From contig NZ_JNAH01000002.1 of assembly GCF_000759885.1 (NCBI RefSeq), positions 62,001 to 126,000 of the forward strand: a stretch of 64,000 bases of DNA. Direction: 5' to 3'. This document shows, piece by piece, positions 40,453 to 50,603 of this stretch (position 1 is the first letter of the stretch; each line of letters starts with the position of its first letter). Made by a program: the position numbers and the translations under genes. This DNA comes from Prochlorococcus marinus str. GP2 (GTDB lineage: Bacteria > Cyanobacteriota > Cyanobacteriia > PCC-6307 > Cyanobiaceae). Below the pieces are notes generated by a model. It worked only from the letters and a program-made list of their open reading frames with translations. It was not told the origin of the DNA and made no database searches.

Positions 40453-41454
40453 ATGATTAAAAATAAAAATATTTTAATTACTGGAGGTAATTCAGGAATA
40501 GGGCTTTTTGCAAGCATTAATTTACTAAAGACGAAAAATAGTTTATACGTTGTAATAAAATCTGAATTAAGAAAGAATGAATTTCTCAAAACAATTGAGA
40601 AATATTTTGATAAAAATTACTTAAGTAAATATTTAAATATTATTGAAAATTGTGATCTTTCAAATCTAGAGAATGTTAAAAAAATTAAGGATTACTTTAT
40701 TAGTAAAAAGATTTTCTTAGATGTTGTTGTTTTAAATGCAGGATTGCAGTATACGGGTTCTTTTTACCCTAAAGTATCAAAACAGGGGGTAGAACTAACT
40801 TTTGCAGTTAATCATCTTGCACATTTTTACTTAGTGAACATCTTAAAAGATTTAGTTAGAGATAAAGAAGAATCTAGAATCATTATTACATCATCAGATG
40901 TACACGATCCCAATAGCTCAGGTGGAAATATAGGAAAGAAAGCAGGGCTTAATAATCTAGTTGATTTTAGAAAAAAAGTTACTGGTCAATTCTTAAATTT
41001 TAATGCTGATGAATCTTATAAAAATAGTAAGTTATGTAATATTTTGTTTGCTAAAGAACTTTCAAAAAAATTAAAATTATCATCTAGTAAAATTTCTGTA
41101 ATTACTTGGGCTCCCGGTCTCGTAATACCAAATGATGATTCAGGTTTTTTTAGATATAGTAAACGTTTTAATCTCTTTGGATATTTAATTTTTTCTAAAG
41201 TTGCAAGAAATATTTTAGGAATTTCTGAAAGTATAGAAAATGCTGGTAGAATACTTTCTGAAATTGTTTTTGATTCAAATTTTAATAATATTGGTTACGT
41301 TCATTTAAGTAATAAAGTTATATCTTTTAAAAAACATAAATTAGTTGAAAGTAAGATTAGTGATGAGGCAAACAATTCTGAGTTAGCTTCAAAACTCTGG
41401 ATTTTAAGTGAAGAGATTTGTAGATCATTTGGCTTTGTTACTTTCAATATTTAA
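40453..41454 (+). CDS. Protochlorophyllide-reductase-like SDR
   Basis: 333-residue SDR whose motifs resemble light-dependent protochlorophyllide oxidoreductase (POR) rather than general SDRs: ITGGNSGIG (9-17), LTFAVNHLAHFYLVNIL (about 115-131), the YKxSKLCN signature with Y189, K193 and C195, a PG after ITWA, and a C-terminal SKLWILSEEI like the POR end. In POR the same segments are AYKDSKVCN and EKLWELS. The organism should have its own genuine por elsewhere, so this is likely a divergent paralogue with an unknown substrate. Its 3' end overlaps the MscS gene by 30 bp. Confidence 0.72.
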   Translation: MIKNKNILITGGNSGIGLFASINLLKTKNSLYVVIKSELRKNEFLKTIEKYFDKNYLSKYLNIIENCDLSNLENVKKIKDYFISKKIFLDVVVLNAGLQYTGSFYPKVSKQGVELTFAVNHLAHFYLVNILKDLVRDKEESRIIITSSDVHDPNSSGGNIGKKAGLNNLVDFRKKVTGQFLNFNADESYKNSKLCNILFAKELSKKLKLSSSKISVITWAPGLVIPNDDSGFFRYSKRFNLFGYLIFSKVARNILGISESIENAGRILSEIVFDSNFNNIGYVHLSNKVISFKKHKLVESKISDEANNSELASKLWILSEEICRSFGFVTFNI

Positions 41455-42462
41455 GGTTTGTGTTGGGAATGCAAACTCTATATTATTAACTGAAAATTCT
41501 TCAATAATTCTTAAATTTATAGATTGTTGAGCTTCCATCGCAGCGAGATAATTATTTGTTGGAATGTAATAAACAAGTTCGAAATTAAGACTGAAGTCGC
41601 CGAAATCTGTGAAATGACATCTATCAAAAGATGCATCTTTTGTCTCTTCAACTATTTTTTTAATTATTATTGGAATCAATTTCATAAGTTTTGGAGAGGT
41701 TTCATAAACAACTCCCAGTTTATGAACCAACCTCCTTTTTTTCATTTGAGCGTAATTTGAAATAATTCCATTTGTTAGGGCGCTGTTGCTCATTACTACT
41801 ACTTCTCCATTAATACTTCTTATCCTTGAGGATCTTACTCCCACTCTCTCAACCATTCCGAGGACTCCATCAGATTTTATAAACTCACCTTTTTGAAAAG
41901 GTTTATCAAGCAAAATTGTGATGTATTCAAAAAACTCCTGAACTGGATCTTTCAAAGCTAATCCTGCACCAATACCTCCTGCACTTAGTAAAGCCCAAAT
42001 AGCAGTCATTTGAACACCTATATTTTGTAAGAAAAATATCGAGCCAATAGACCATGTTAATGCTTTTATCAATGGAGTTAGTGAAGATACCATTGAACTA
42101 ATTGAGGAATCATTAATTTTCGAGGTCGATTCTGTTAAAGATCTTATTAAAACTTTATTGAGAGCTTTTATGATGATTATTAATATAAGTAATTTCAAAA
42201 TATTCAATAAGACAGAGATAAAATTTATTTCATCAGCAAAAAAATAGTCAATTGAAAAATAAAATGAGAGGAGGAAACCTATAGGTTTTATAATTCCAGA
42301 GATCACCTCAAAAATAAAATCATCGAAATTTGTTTTTGTTCTTTTGGAAATCTTTTTAAAAAATATTTTTGAAAGTTTAGAAATTATTATCGATAATAAA
42401 GTTCCAATAAAAAAAATAAGTATTGCCAGAAGGAAGTTTTCACTAACTAATTTCATATTCAA
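41425..42462 (-). CDS. MscS-family mechanosensitive channel
   Basis: Membrane channel of the small-conductance mechanosensitive type that releases solutes under hypo-osmotic shock. Several N-terminal hydrophobic helices (to about residue 150) precede the pore-lining TM3 region IWALLSAGGIGAGLALKDPVQEFF (about 155-178), followed by the beta-domain (PFQKGEFIKSDGVLGMVERVGVRSSRIRS). 345 residues. Fits the compatible-solute genes nearby (stpA-like), although that link is circumstantial. Confidence 0.9.
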   Translation of the reverse strand: MNMKLVSENFLLAILIFFIGTLLSIIISKLSKIFFKKISKRTKTNFDDFIFEVISGIIKPIGFLLSFYFSIDYFFADEINFISVLLNILKLLILIIIIKALNKVLIRSLTESTSKINDSSISSMVSSLTPLIKALTWSIGSIFFLQNIGVQMTAIWALLSAGGIGAGLALKDPVQEFFEYITILLDKPFQKGEFIKSDGVLGMVERVGVRSSRIRSINGEVVVMSNSALTNGIISNYAQMKKRRLVHKLGVVYETSPKLMKLIPIIIKKIVEETKDASFDRCHFTDFGDFSLNFELVYYIPTNNYLAAMEAQQSINLRIIEEFSVNNIEFAFPTQTLNIESNKAK

Positions 42463-42533
42463 ATAAACCTTAAAATTTATCTCTAATAAAATTTTAAATT
42501 ATCTCTAAACAACAAACCAGTCTTTATTTTTCT

Positions 42534-43103
42534 TTAACTCATTATTATATTTTTAATTTCTTTAAATTCTTTTCTATCCGCAGTTTTGCATAATTCAAAA
42601 ATCATTGATTCAGTTGTTGTTAAAATTGCCCCGCTCTGAGTCATTCTTTGTAATGCTATTTCATGATCTACCCTATTTCGACTTCCCATGGCATCTGATA
42701 TGAGAATAACTTCAAATCCTTTTTGTAAAAAATCTAGGACTGTTTGTTGAATACAAATATGCGTTTCGATCCCACAAACTATCAAATTAGTAATTTTCTT
42801 ATTTTTAAGTTCTTTTAAAAATTCTTCTAATTTAGCTAGGCTGAATTCCATTTTTTCAAATTTTCTAAATTCTGCTATGGGTGATAATTCAGGTATTGTT
42901 ACCCCCAATTTGAGTGGATTCTGTTCAGAAATGAATATGTTTTCTTCTAAAATTTGGTAAGCACTTAATAGCCTTTTGATGTTTTTGATTATTGAATCCT
43001 TATTGAAAATTGTTCTCATAATTTTTCCCTGAATATCAATAATTAGCAAGGCATTTACTTTCGGTGATAATTTATCAGAAGATATTTCTTGATCATTCAT
43101 CAT
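42534..43103 (-). CDS. Isochorismatase-fold hydrolase
   Basis: 189-residue cysteine hydrolase of the isochorismatase/nicotinamidase superfamily. The catalytic aspartate is in LLIIDIQGK (D23) and the nucleophile cysteine is in CGIETHICIQQTVLDFLQKG, after the typical Lys region. This branch (YcaC-like) acts on small amides or carbamates; the substrate is unknown. 117 bp upstream lies the divergent fur gene. Confidence 0.85.
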   Translation of the reverse strand: MMNDQEISSDKLSPKVNALLIIDIQGKIMRTIFNKDSIIKNIKRLLSAYQILEENIFISEQNPLKLGVTIPELSPIAEFRKFEKMEFSLAKLEEFLKELKNKKITNLIVCGIETHICIQQTVLDFLQKGFEVILISDAMGSRNRVDHEIALQRMTQSGAILTTTESMIFELCKTADRKEFKEIKNIIMS

Positions 43104-43219
43104 TAATATATAAAGATATATTTAACATAATATTTTAAAGAACTTTAGTAAACATTTTAAATCAAAAAGTTGTTTTACTCTCATCTAGAGTTATTATTGA
43201 GAATAGCCATTGGTTAGTT

Positions 43220-43672
43220 TTGTCATTATCCTCTAAATACAATGTCATTACATCTCCTCTTGGTGAGGATTTACATAAAGATGGTAAGAGGTTAACTCCT
43301 CAGAGGCTAAAAGTTCTTAATTTATTTGAAAATATTGGCTCTGGAAAACATCTTAGTGCTGAAGAGGTTCATGAAAAGTTAGTTAAAACAAGCTCCAAAG
43401 TTTCACTTGCAACAATTTATAGAACTTTAAGACTTTTAGTACAAATGGGTTTGCTTCATGAATTAGAACTCAGTGAAGGAGGACATAGATATGAATTACT
43501 TAGTAATGACACGCCGGACCATCATCATTTGATTTGTATTAGGTGTGGAAGAACAGAAGAATTCGAAAATGACGAAGTTTTAGAAGCAGGCAAAGTTGCA
43601 GCAAAAGTTAATGGTTTTAAACTAATTGAATCCTCATTAAATGTAAGAGCCATTTGCCCTAATTGCATTTAG
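43220..43672 (+). CDS. fur: Fur family transcriptional regulator
   Basis: 150-residue metal-sensing repressor. The winged helix spans about 24-85 (RLTPQRLKVLNLF and the recognition-helix region VSLATIYRTLRLL). The metal site is in DHHHLICIRCG (H101-H103), the structural zinc cysteines are C106/C109 and C146/C149 (CPNC at the C-terminus). This could be Fur, Zur or PerR; the CxxC pairs fit any of them, and Fur is the usual annotation in this lineage. TTG start at 43220. It converges with arsS (6-nt gap). Confidence 0.88.
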   Translation: MSLSSKYNVITSPLGEDLHKDGKRLTPQRLKVLNLFENIGSGKHLSAEEVHEKLVKTSSKVSLATIYRTLRLLVQMGLLHELELSEGGHRYELLSNDTPDHHHLICIRCGRTEEFENDEVLEAGKVAAKVNGFKLIESSLNVRAICPNCI

Positions 43673-43678
43673 GAGCTT

Positions 43679-44611
43679 TTAACTTAAAGTCCCGCCACAA
43701 CTTGATCCTGTACCAGCAGTGCAAGCAAAACAATGTTCTTTTACAGCTACCCCGTAATCAAAAGTAAATGATTCATCTAATAGATCAAAGAGTGTCTTTG
43801 GTCCTTTATTTGCTTGGAAATTTATCTGTTGGTTAAAGTCACAATCATAAATTTCCCCAAGCCAATTTACACTGATAGTTTTTTTGCACATAAGATTTTC
43901 TAAATTTTTTTCATTAAAATTTTCTTTTAGTAATTTGTAATAAGTATTTAGTTTCCCTTCTTTTATGAGAGATTCTTTATATCTATTAATTGGCATATTA
44001 GTTATGGTGTATAAGCTATTAAAAACAATATTATATTTTTCGAATAGTATTTTTTTGTAATCTTGTTCCAATATTTTCTGAGAAGGTGGAAGAATTGGGC
44101 TTACAGGATTGTAAACAAGATTTAATTGCAATCCATTTTCTTTTTTCCCATATCCAAGATCATTAAGGATTTTTATAGCATTAATACTTTTTTCAAAAAC
44201 TCCAAGACCCCTTTGAAACTCAACATTATCTTTTTCGTAACATGGTAGCGAAGCAGTAACTATTACTTTATTCTTTGCAAGAAATTGAGGAAGATCTTCA
44301 TAGCCTTCTTCAAAGAAAATTGTTAAATTACACCTATCAATAATATCAACTTTTTTTGTGCTCAAGCTAGCTATAAGGTTTTTAAATTCTGGGTGAAGTT
44401 CTGGTGCGCCACCTGTTATATCTAAAGTCTTGATTTTGTACTTATCAATTATTTTTGGAATAAGAGATATTATTTCATTTGACATCTTTTCAGTCCTTAG
44501 AGGACTTGAATTAACATGACAATGCTTACAAGCCTGATTGCATTTATAACCTATATTGATTTGCAATGTTTCTATAGGTTTTTTAAATATTGAGGGGAAT
44601 TTTTCTTTCAT
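43679..44611 (-). CDS. arsS: Radical SAM protein ArsS (arsenosugar synthesis type)
   Basis: 310-residue radical SAM enzyme. The [4Fe-4S] motif is CNQACKHC (C24, C28, C31), ITGGAPELHPEF (about 64-75) is the second SAM segment, and the C-terminal domain (DUF3641) ends in HCFACTAGTGSSCGG, a cysteine cluster diagnostic of ArsS. ArsS makes the 5'-deoxyadenosyl-dimethylarsinoyl precursor of oxo-arsenosugars in cyanobacteria. The usual partner methyltransferase ArsM is not in the window. Twelve nt downstream of the stpA-like gene on the same strand. Confidence 0.85.
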   Translation of the reverse strand: MKEKFPSIFKKPIETLQINIGYKCNQACKHCHVNSSPLRTEKMSNEIISLIPKIIDKYKIKTLDITGGAPELHPEFKNLIASLSTKKVDIIDRCNLTIFFEEGYEDLPQFLAKNKVIVTASLPCYEKDNVEFQRGLGVFEKSINAIKILNDLGYGKKENGLQLNLVYNPVSPILPPSQKILEQDYKKILFEKYNIVFNSLYTITNMPINRYKESLIKEGKLNTYYKLLKENFNEKNLENLMCKKTISVNWLGEIYDCDFNQQINFQANKGPKTLFDLLDESFTFDYGVAVKEHCFACTAGTGSSCGGTLS

Positions 44612-44622
44612 AAATCTATTAC

Positions 44623-45867
44623 TTATAAAGTGTCATTGGAAAATTCAAAAGTCAACAATTTTTTAAAGTTTGATCTCTTTTTAGCAAGTTTAATAAACCA
44701 ACTTATATATTCTTTGGGACCATTTTGAAAAATCAAGTCAAACTTTAAGTTGTCATAAGGATCACTGATCCCTGTTAAACCAGTTTTTTTTGTAGAGGGT
44801 CTTTCAACTTCACCAGAACTACTATCTACAAAAATTATTTTATTATTGATACCAAATTCATCACCTAATTTTTGTATGAATTCTAAAAAAGATCTGTCAC
44901 TACCTCCTCTTGAATAACTCTTTTCACTATTTTTTTTTGATGTTATTGTGTCACCAACTCCTACAATCAAAGGCATATCTTCTATTTGAATAGTTCTTTT
45001 ACATAAATCAATTTTTTCCTTAATAGAATTTGGAGAGTTCCTAAAATTAAAATTATTTCCAAAAGGAGCTTTACCAGTTTTATACGCAATATATTTATTT
45101 AAAAGAAATAAAACTCCAGAATCTTTAACGGCTCCTTTAATAAGTAATTGTATGTCCGTAGATCCGATATCATCTTTAGAAGAAAGTTTAATTGTTTCTC
45201 TACCATTTTTATTTCCTAAATTTGGTGAAATATGCAGGAAAAATGAGTTTTTAAGGCCTTCGGATTCAGCTTTTAAGATGATTTCATTCATCATTTTTTC
45301 AAAACTAATTTGAATAAGCTTTCTTTTATCAGAATCATTGTTAACTAAGTCAAATAGACTATTGAAATTAATCGTTGGCGAGAATCGTGTTTCGCATATC
45401 GATTTTGCTGCATGAAAATTGATATCTTCTTGGCTAAGTTCAGGAAAAATATTCTCAACTATAAAATTAAACTTTGGTCTAATTAGACTAGGTACTTTAG
45501 ATAAAAAATTTAGTTCTTTTTTTGAGACTCCTTCAAAACATATTTCACCATTATTGTCTTGATACTCTACTCCACAGGCTGCTAAACCTCTTAAATATAG
45601 TTCTTTGTTTTTAGGCTCAGTGGTGCTTCTTAAACTCCTTTCTATTATTCTGTTAACCCCTCTTGGACCTTCATGTTCCCCGCAAGTTAATACAAAGAAT
45701 TCCTCTGCAAATTCTTTTACTGCATAGATATATTTTGATTCTAATTCTCTTGTCATTGGATCTTTAACTAAAGGGATACAAACTCCGTCAATGTCTTGAA
45801 TAATTAAGATATTTTTAGGAGAAATTAATTGTTTTTGTGCCATTAATTTACTTGCCATATATTCCAT
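44623..45867 (-). CDS. stpA: Glucosylglycerol-phosphate phosphatase family (StpA/GgpP)
   Basis: 414-residue HAD-like phosphatase. ILIIQDIDGVCIPLVKDPMTR (about 20-40) matches the StpA opening LLIVQDLDGVCM known in Synechocystis, and the following FFVLTCGEHEGPRGVNRIIERS is family-specific. The DxD pair (D25, D27) is the HAD nucleophile site, and VGVGDTIT (about 310) plus SYSRGGSDRSFLEF are the Mg2+/C-terminal motifs. StpA removes phosphate from glucosylglycerol phosphate, a salt-protective solute. Whether the organism also makes that solute cannot be judged here, and the related glucosylglycerate pathway is the alternative. Divergent from a GpsA-like gene. Confidence 0.85.
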   Translation of the reverse strand: MEYMASKLMAQKQLISPKNILIIQDIDGVCIPLVKDPMTRELESKYIYAVKEFAEEFFVLTCGEHEGPRGVNRIIERSLRSTTEPKNKELYLRGLAACGVEYQDNNGEICFEGVSKKELNFLSKVPSLIRPKFNFIVENIFPELSQEDINFHAAKSICETRFSPTINFNSLFDLVNNDSDKRKLIQISFEKMMNEIILKAESEGLKNSFFLHISPNLGNKNGRETIKLSSKDDIGSTDIQLLIKGAVKDSGVLFLLNKYIAYKTGKAPFGNNFNFRNSPNSIKEKIDLCKRTIQIEDMPLIVGVGDTITSKKNSEKSYSRGGSDRSFLEFIQKLGDEFGINNKIIFVDSSSGEVERPSTKKTGLTGISDPYDNLKFDLIFQNGPKEYISWFIKLAKKRSNFKKLLTFEFSNDTL

Positions 45868-46033
45868 ATTTATAGTTATTTCTCTTTTAACTGAATTTCT
45901 TTACCTCAAAGAAATTATAAATTAAAAAATTCAATATTTACAATAAATAATTTGCTATGGTCAAGAATTGCTTTAATGTAGAAAAATGTTGGTATGGGTT
46001 AGAAATTAAAAAAATTATCAAGAATTTCCAAAA

Positions 46034-47542
46034 ATGAAGAATAATTTTATAGAAAATATAAATGATGAAAAATATTTTTATTCATTGATTGAAGATTTAG
46101 AGAACAGCAAAGTTGGATTCTACAGTGTTGGTTTATATCCTGCATCATTAGCATATAACTGCGCGATGCATGGAAAATCAAATAATATTCTCTTAGCTCC
46201 TAGGGAAGATAGAGATTTGTTAGGCGCTTTCTCAAATGATGTTCTTTCTGATATGGATAATGAGACTATTGAAAAGATTAAGAGAATGGGACATTATTCT
46301 TCAGGGGGAATAAGAAAGCCTTTTGATCTAAAAGATCTTCTCTTGGAATGTGAGATAGTTATTCTTGCTTCAAACAGTAATCACATACAAGATGATGTTA
46401 AACATGCTTTAAAACTTAGAAAAACTTTAAAAAGAGAAAATGTGGTTCTCGGCTGTCTCGTTGGTTCTTTTTGCATTGATAATAAAAATAAAACCCCCTT
46501 TATTCTCTGTAATAAATATCCTAATTTAGCTTTTTTTACAGGATTTCATCGTCACGGAGCTTTACGAAATCCTAATGATAGTTTTACTGCGAATTTCTGT
46601 CATCCTGATGCCCTAACTGCTTTATTAGGAGCTCGAATTTTGAATCAATTGTCACCGAAAATCCAAGTTTCTCCTGGAGTTCATAATATTGAATGTCAAT
46701 ACATAAAATCAATAAAAAATATCTCATCCATATTTGCAGGTTTTGTAAATAACTTTCATTCCGATAAGCCAGGAATGCTACCTACCATTAATACGATTTT
46801 GTTAACACAATGTTTGGATCAGGCCGCATCAGTATCATTAAAAGTTAGAAAAGAAAATAAATTAGACAATAAATATCTCTCATTAAAGGAACTTGGTTAT
46901 GGTGAAGAAATAATTAGTGCAAAGGAAAAAATTAATGATAAATTTTTCGAAAAAGGAGATTATACGTTTTCTCAATTAAATGCTGTTAAGGCTGATGTTT
47001 TAGGGAGCATGACACTGCCAACTGAAGGAAAACCAACAAGGAATTTCCAGGCAGGACAAGTTTTATCTGATATGCTTTTGCAACTCAACAGATGTCCAAA
47101 AGATGTCTCAGAATTCTTAAATTGGTGTAATAAATACTCTCTCAGTCAAGGAGGTTTAGAAGGTCTTAAGTCCTTAAAATTTTGGCCAGATATTTATAAA
47201 AAATTCAAAATTAAAAATAATAATTGTTCAATGATTAATCTGATTTATTTATGCTTTAATGCTAATTCAGTAGAGAAAAAAGAAATTTATAAGGTTTTAA
47301 TTAGTTCAGAAGAAATCACTAATTTTTGCCAAGAATCTGTGAAATCTGAATTATCTTTAGAACTAAATGAAAAATTAAAAGGAGATTATCTTTTTAATAA
47401 TATTGAAATATTTTACAAGAAATTTTTCATTGACAAAGAGGAAAAGTATCTTAAAAAAAATGATTTTAGTAATCAAATTTCTAAAAAAAATCCAAGTTAT
47501 ATTAATGTATTGAATATTATTAATAATTATTTTAATAATTGA
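46034..47542 (+). CDS. GpsA-like NAD-binding protein, uncharacterised
   Basis: 502 residues with a Rossmann-type N-terminus (KVGFYSVGLYPASLAYNCAMHG, about 28-49) and an alternating helical C-terminal half. IKSIKNISSIFAGFVNNF (about 217-234) and LPTINTILLTQCLDQAASVSL lie where glycerol-3-phosphate dehydrogenase (GpsA) has its catalytic lysine segment and the NTKAALI segment, so I read it as a distant 6PGDH/GpsA-fold dehydrogenase. It is longer than GpsA (about 340), with a C-terminal extension. It is divergent from the stpA-like gene (166-bp gap), suggesting a polyol-phosphate role; this is inference. Confidence 0.7.
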   Translation: MKNNFIENINDEKYFYSLIEDLENSKVGFYSVGLYPASLAYNCAMHGKSNNILLAPREDRDLLGAFSNDVLSDMDNETIEKIKRMGHYSSGGIRKPFDLKDLLLECEIVILASNSNHIQDDVKHALKLRKTLKRENVVLGCLVGSFCIDNKNKTPFILCNKYPNLAFFTGFHRHGALRNPNDSFTANFCHPDALTALLGARILNQLSPKIQVSPGVHNIECQYIKSIKNISSIFAGFVNNFHSDKPGMLPTINTILLTQCLDQAASVSLKVRKENKLDNKYLSLKELGYGEEIISAKEKINDKFFEKGDYTFSQLNAVKADVLGSMTLPTEGKPTRNFQAGQVLSDMLLQLNRCPKDVSEFLNWCNKYSLSQGGLEGLKSLKFWPDIYKKFKIKNNNCSMINLIYLCFNANSVEKKEIYKVLISSEEITNFCQESVKSELSLELNEKLKGDYLFNNIEIFYKKFFIDKEEKYLKKNDFSNQISKKNPSYINVLNIINNYFNN

Positions 47543-47633
47543 TTATTTCTTGAATTTAGAAAAAACTAAGTTTTTCATTTATTTACTAATCTTGATTGCA
47601 GGGTTAGAATTATTATGGTTTTAAAAGGTTTTT

Positions 47634-48293
47634 TTGAAAAAGGAATTATCACATCGTTCACATGAACTGAAAGCTCTTGGTTGGAATCAAGAAGATTTAA
47701 GAAGATATGAAGATTTATGGGACTACAGTCAAAGATGGGGATTAATAAATTTAGAAAGAGAAGACAGACAGTTTTTAAAGAAAGCAGAAAAGTTACTTCC
47801 AAAGATTCAAGATAAAAAGATATCCGTTAAAAAAACTATTGAAGAAAAATCATATTATTTATGGTTAAATTTTTACCTAGATGAAATTAATATTTTTAGT
47901 AATTCAAATCTCCCCAAAAATAAACATGGTGTTTGGACACTCTTAATTGAAGAGGAAATAAAACTTCTTAAGGAATTACAACCAGTTATGGGTCTTCCAG
48001 ACACTTTAAAAGCCAAGAATCTATTCGAAAATAGAAAACAGCTTATTAATAAAGCTTTTAGTGAATTTGACGCAAAAAACAACGATAAGGTTTTCAACTT
48101 TGATGAGGTTTTAAACAACTCTGAAAAAGATGTTGGTAAGAATTGGAAATCAATTACTGAAAAAGATCCTGATGCTAATAAAACTTTTCCAATAATTGAT
48201 TCTGCAAATATTGAGAAACTTAGGTACGAGATAAGAGAGGATTTGAGTTTGTACATGAATGATAATTACCCTTCTTTAAAAAAGGATTTATAA
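47634..48293 (+). CDS. Charged soluble protein, hypothetical
   Basis: 219 residues, mostly helical and Lys/Glu-rich, starting from a TTG at 47634 (MKKELSHRSHELKALGW). Notable segments are RRYEDLWDYSQRWGLINLERED and YYLWLNFYLDEIN. No domain recognised. It follows the GpsA-like gene by 91 nt on the same strand. Downstream (48294-48365) is a T-rich stretch before metY. Confidence 0.65.
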   Translation: MKKELSHRSHELKALGWNQEDLRRYEDLWDYSQRWGLINLEREDRQFLKKAEKLLPKIQDKKISVKKTIEEKSYYLWLNFYLDEINIFSNSNLPKNKHGVWTLLIEEEIKLLKELQPVMGLPDTLKAKNLFENRKQLINKAFSEFDAKNNDKVFNFDEVLNNSEKDVGKNWKSITEKDPDANKTFPIIDSANIEKLRYEIREDLSLYMNDNYPSLKKDL

Positions 48294-48359
48294 ATATTTA
48301 TCTTTTTTTTGTTTTTTTTTGGGACTTTTTTAAGTTAAATAGATAATAGGATTATTTAA

Positions 48360-49694
<1,335 letters not shown>

Positions 49695-49707
49695 GAAAGG
49701 AGATTTA

Positions 49708-50598
49708 TTGGCTTTAATAATACCTAGTAACTACCACAAGATTAGTGATGTTGAGAAAAATCATATATCTTGGATAAAACCAGAATTGGCAAAAAGACAG
49801 GATATACGTCCTCTTAGGATTGGTATTTTAAATATCATGCCTCTTGGCAAGCAGTATGAATTTAACTTACTACATCCACTTGGTTTATCTCCTCTTCAAA
49901 TTGAGCCAGTTTGGATAAAGCTTAAAACTCACTCTTATAAAACATGGGATATTAATCATCTAAATAATCTATACATAACTTGGGAAGAAGCAAATAATCC
50001 AGAACCGTTAGATGGAATCATTATTACTGGAGCACCTATTGAGCACCTAGCCTTTGAGGAGGTTAAGTATTGGGATGAATTTGTGAAAATTGTCGATGAA
50101 GCCAGAAATTCTTGTGCGAGTACTCTTGGATTATGTTGGGCTGGCTTTGCGCTGGCCTATTTAGCAGGGGTCGATAAGAAAGTTTTTGATAGGAAATTAT
50201 TTGGGGTATTCCCTTTAAAAAGTCTTGTTCCTGGTCACCCTTTGATGGGTACACAAGATGATGAATTTATTTGTCCTCAAAGTAGATTTGCAGGGTTACC
50301 AGATTTAGAAATGGAGAAGGCCCAAAAAGAAGGGAAATTGAATTTGTTGGCTTATGGAGAAAACGTCGGATATACAATATTTGAATCTAATGATCAAAAA
50401 CAACTTATGCATTTAGGTCATCCTGAATATACGGTTCATAGAATTATTAGTGAAATTGAAAGAGACAAAGAAAAGGGAGATGTTCCTCCTCCTGAAAATT
50501 TTGATCCAAATAGTTCAAAAACCGCTTGGAGATCTCATAGGAATTTGCTTTTTCAGCAATGGCTTTGGTTTTGTTATCAACAAGTTAGTCTTAATTAA
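49708..50598 (+). CDS. metA: Homoserine O-acyltransferase (MetA)
   Basis: Acylates homoserine for homocysteine synthesis. 296 residues of the HTS family (PF04204): NIMPLGKQYEFNLLHPLG (about 43-60), TGAPIEHLAFEEVKYW, the catalytic cysteine in STLGLCWAGFALAYLAG (about 136-152), and the late histidine in HLGHPEYTVHR. Acetyl versus succinyl use cannot be read with certainty; the adjacent MetY predicts O-acetylhomoserine. TTG start at 49708 preceded by GGAAAGGAG at about 49693-49701. Confidence 0.92.
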   Translation: MALIIPSNYHKISDVEKNHISWIKPELAKRQDIRPLRIGILNIMPLGKQYEFNLLHPLGLSPLQIEPVWIKLKTHSYKTWDINHLNNLYITWEEANNPEPLDGIIITGAPIEHLAFEEVKYWDEFVKIVDEARNSCASTLGLCWAGFALAYLAGVDKKVFDRKLFGVFPLKSLVPGHPLMGTQDDEFICPQSRFAGLPDLEMEKAQKEGKLNLLAYGENVGYTIFESNDQKQLMHLGHPEYTVHRIISEIERDKEKGDVPPPENFDPNSSKTAWRSHRNLLFQQWLWFCYQQVSLN

Positions 50599-50603
50599 CT
50601 TTT

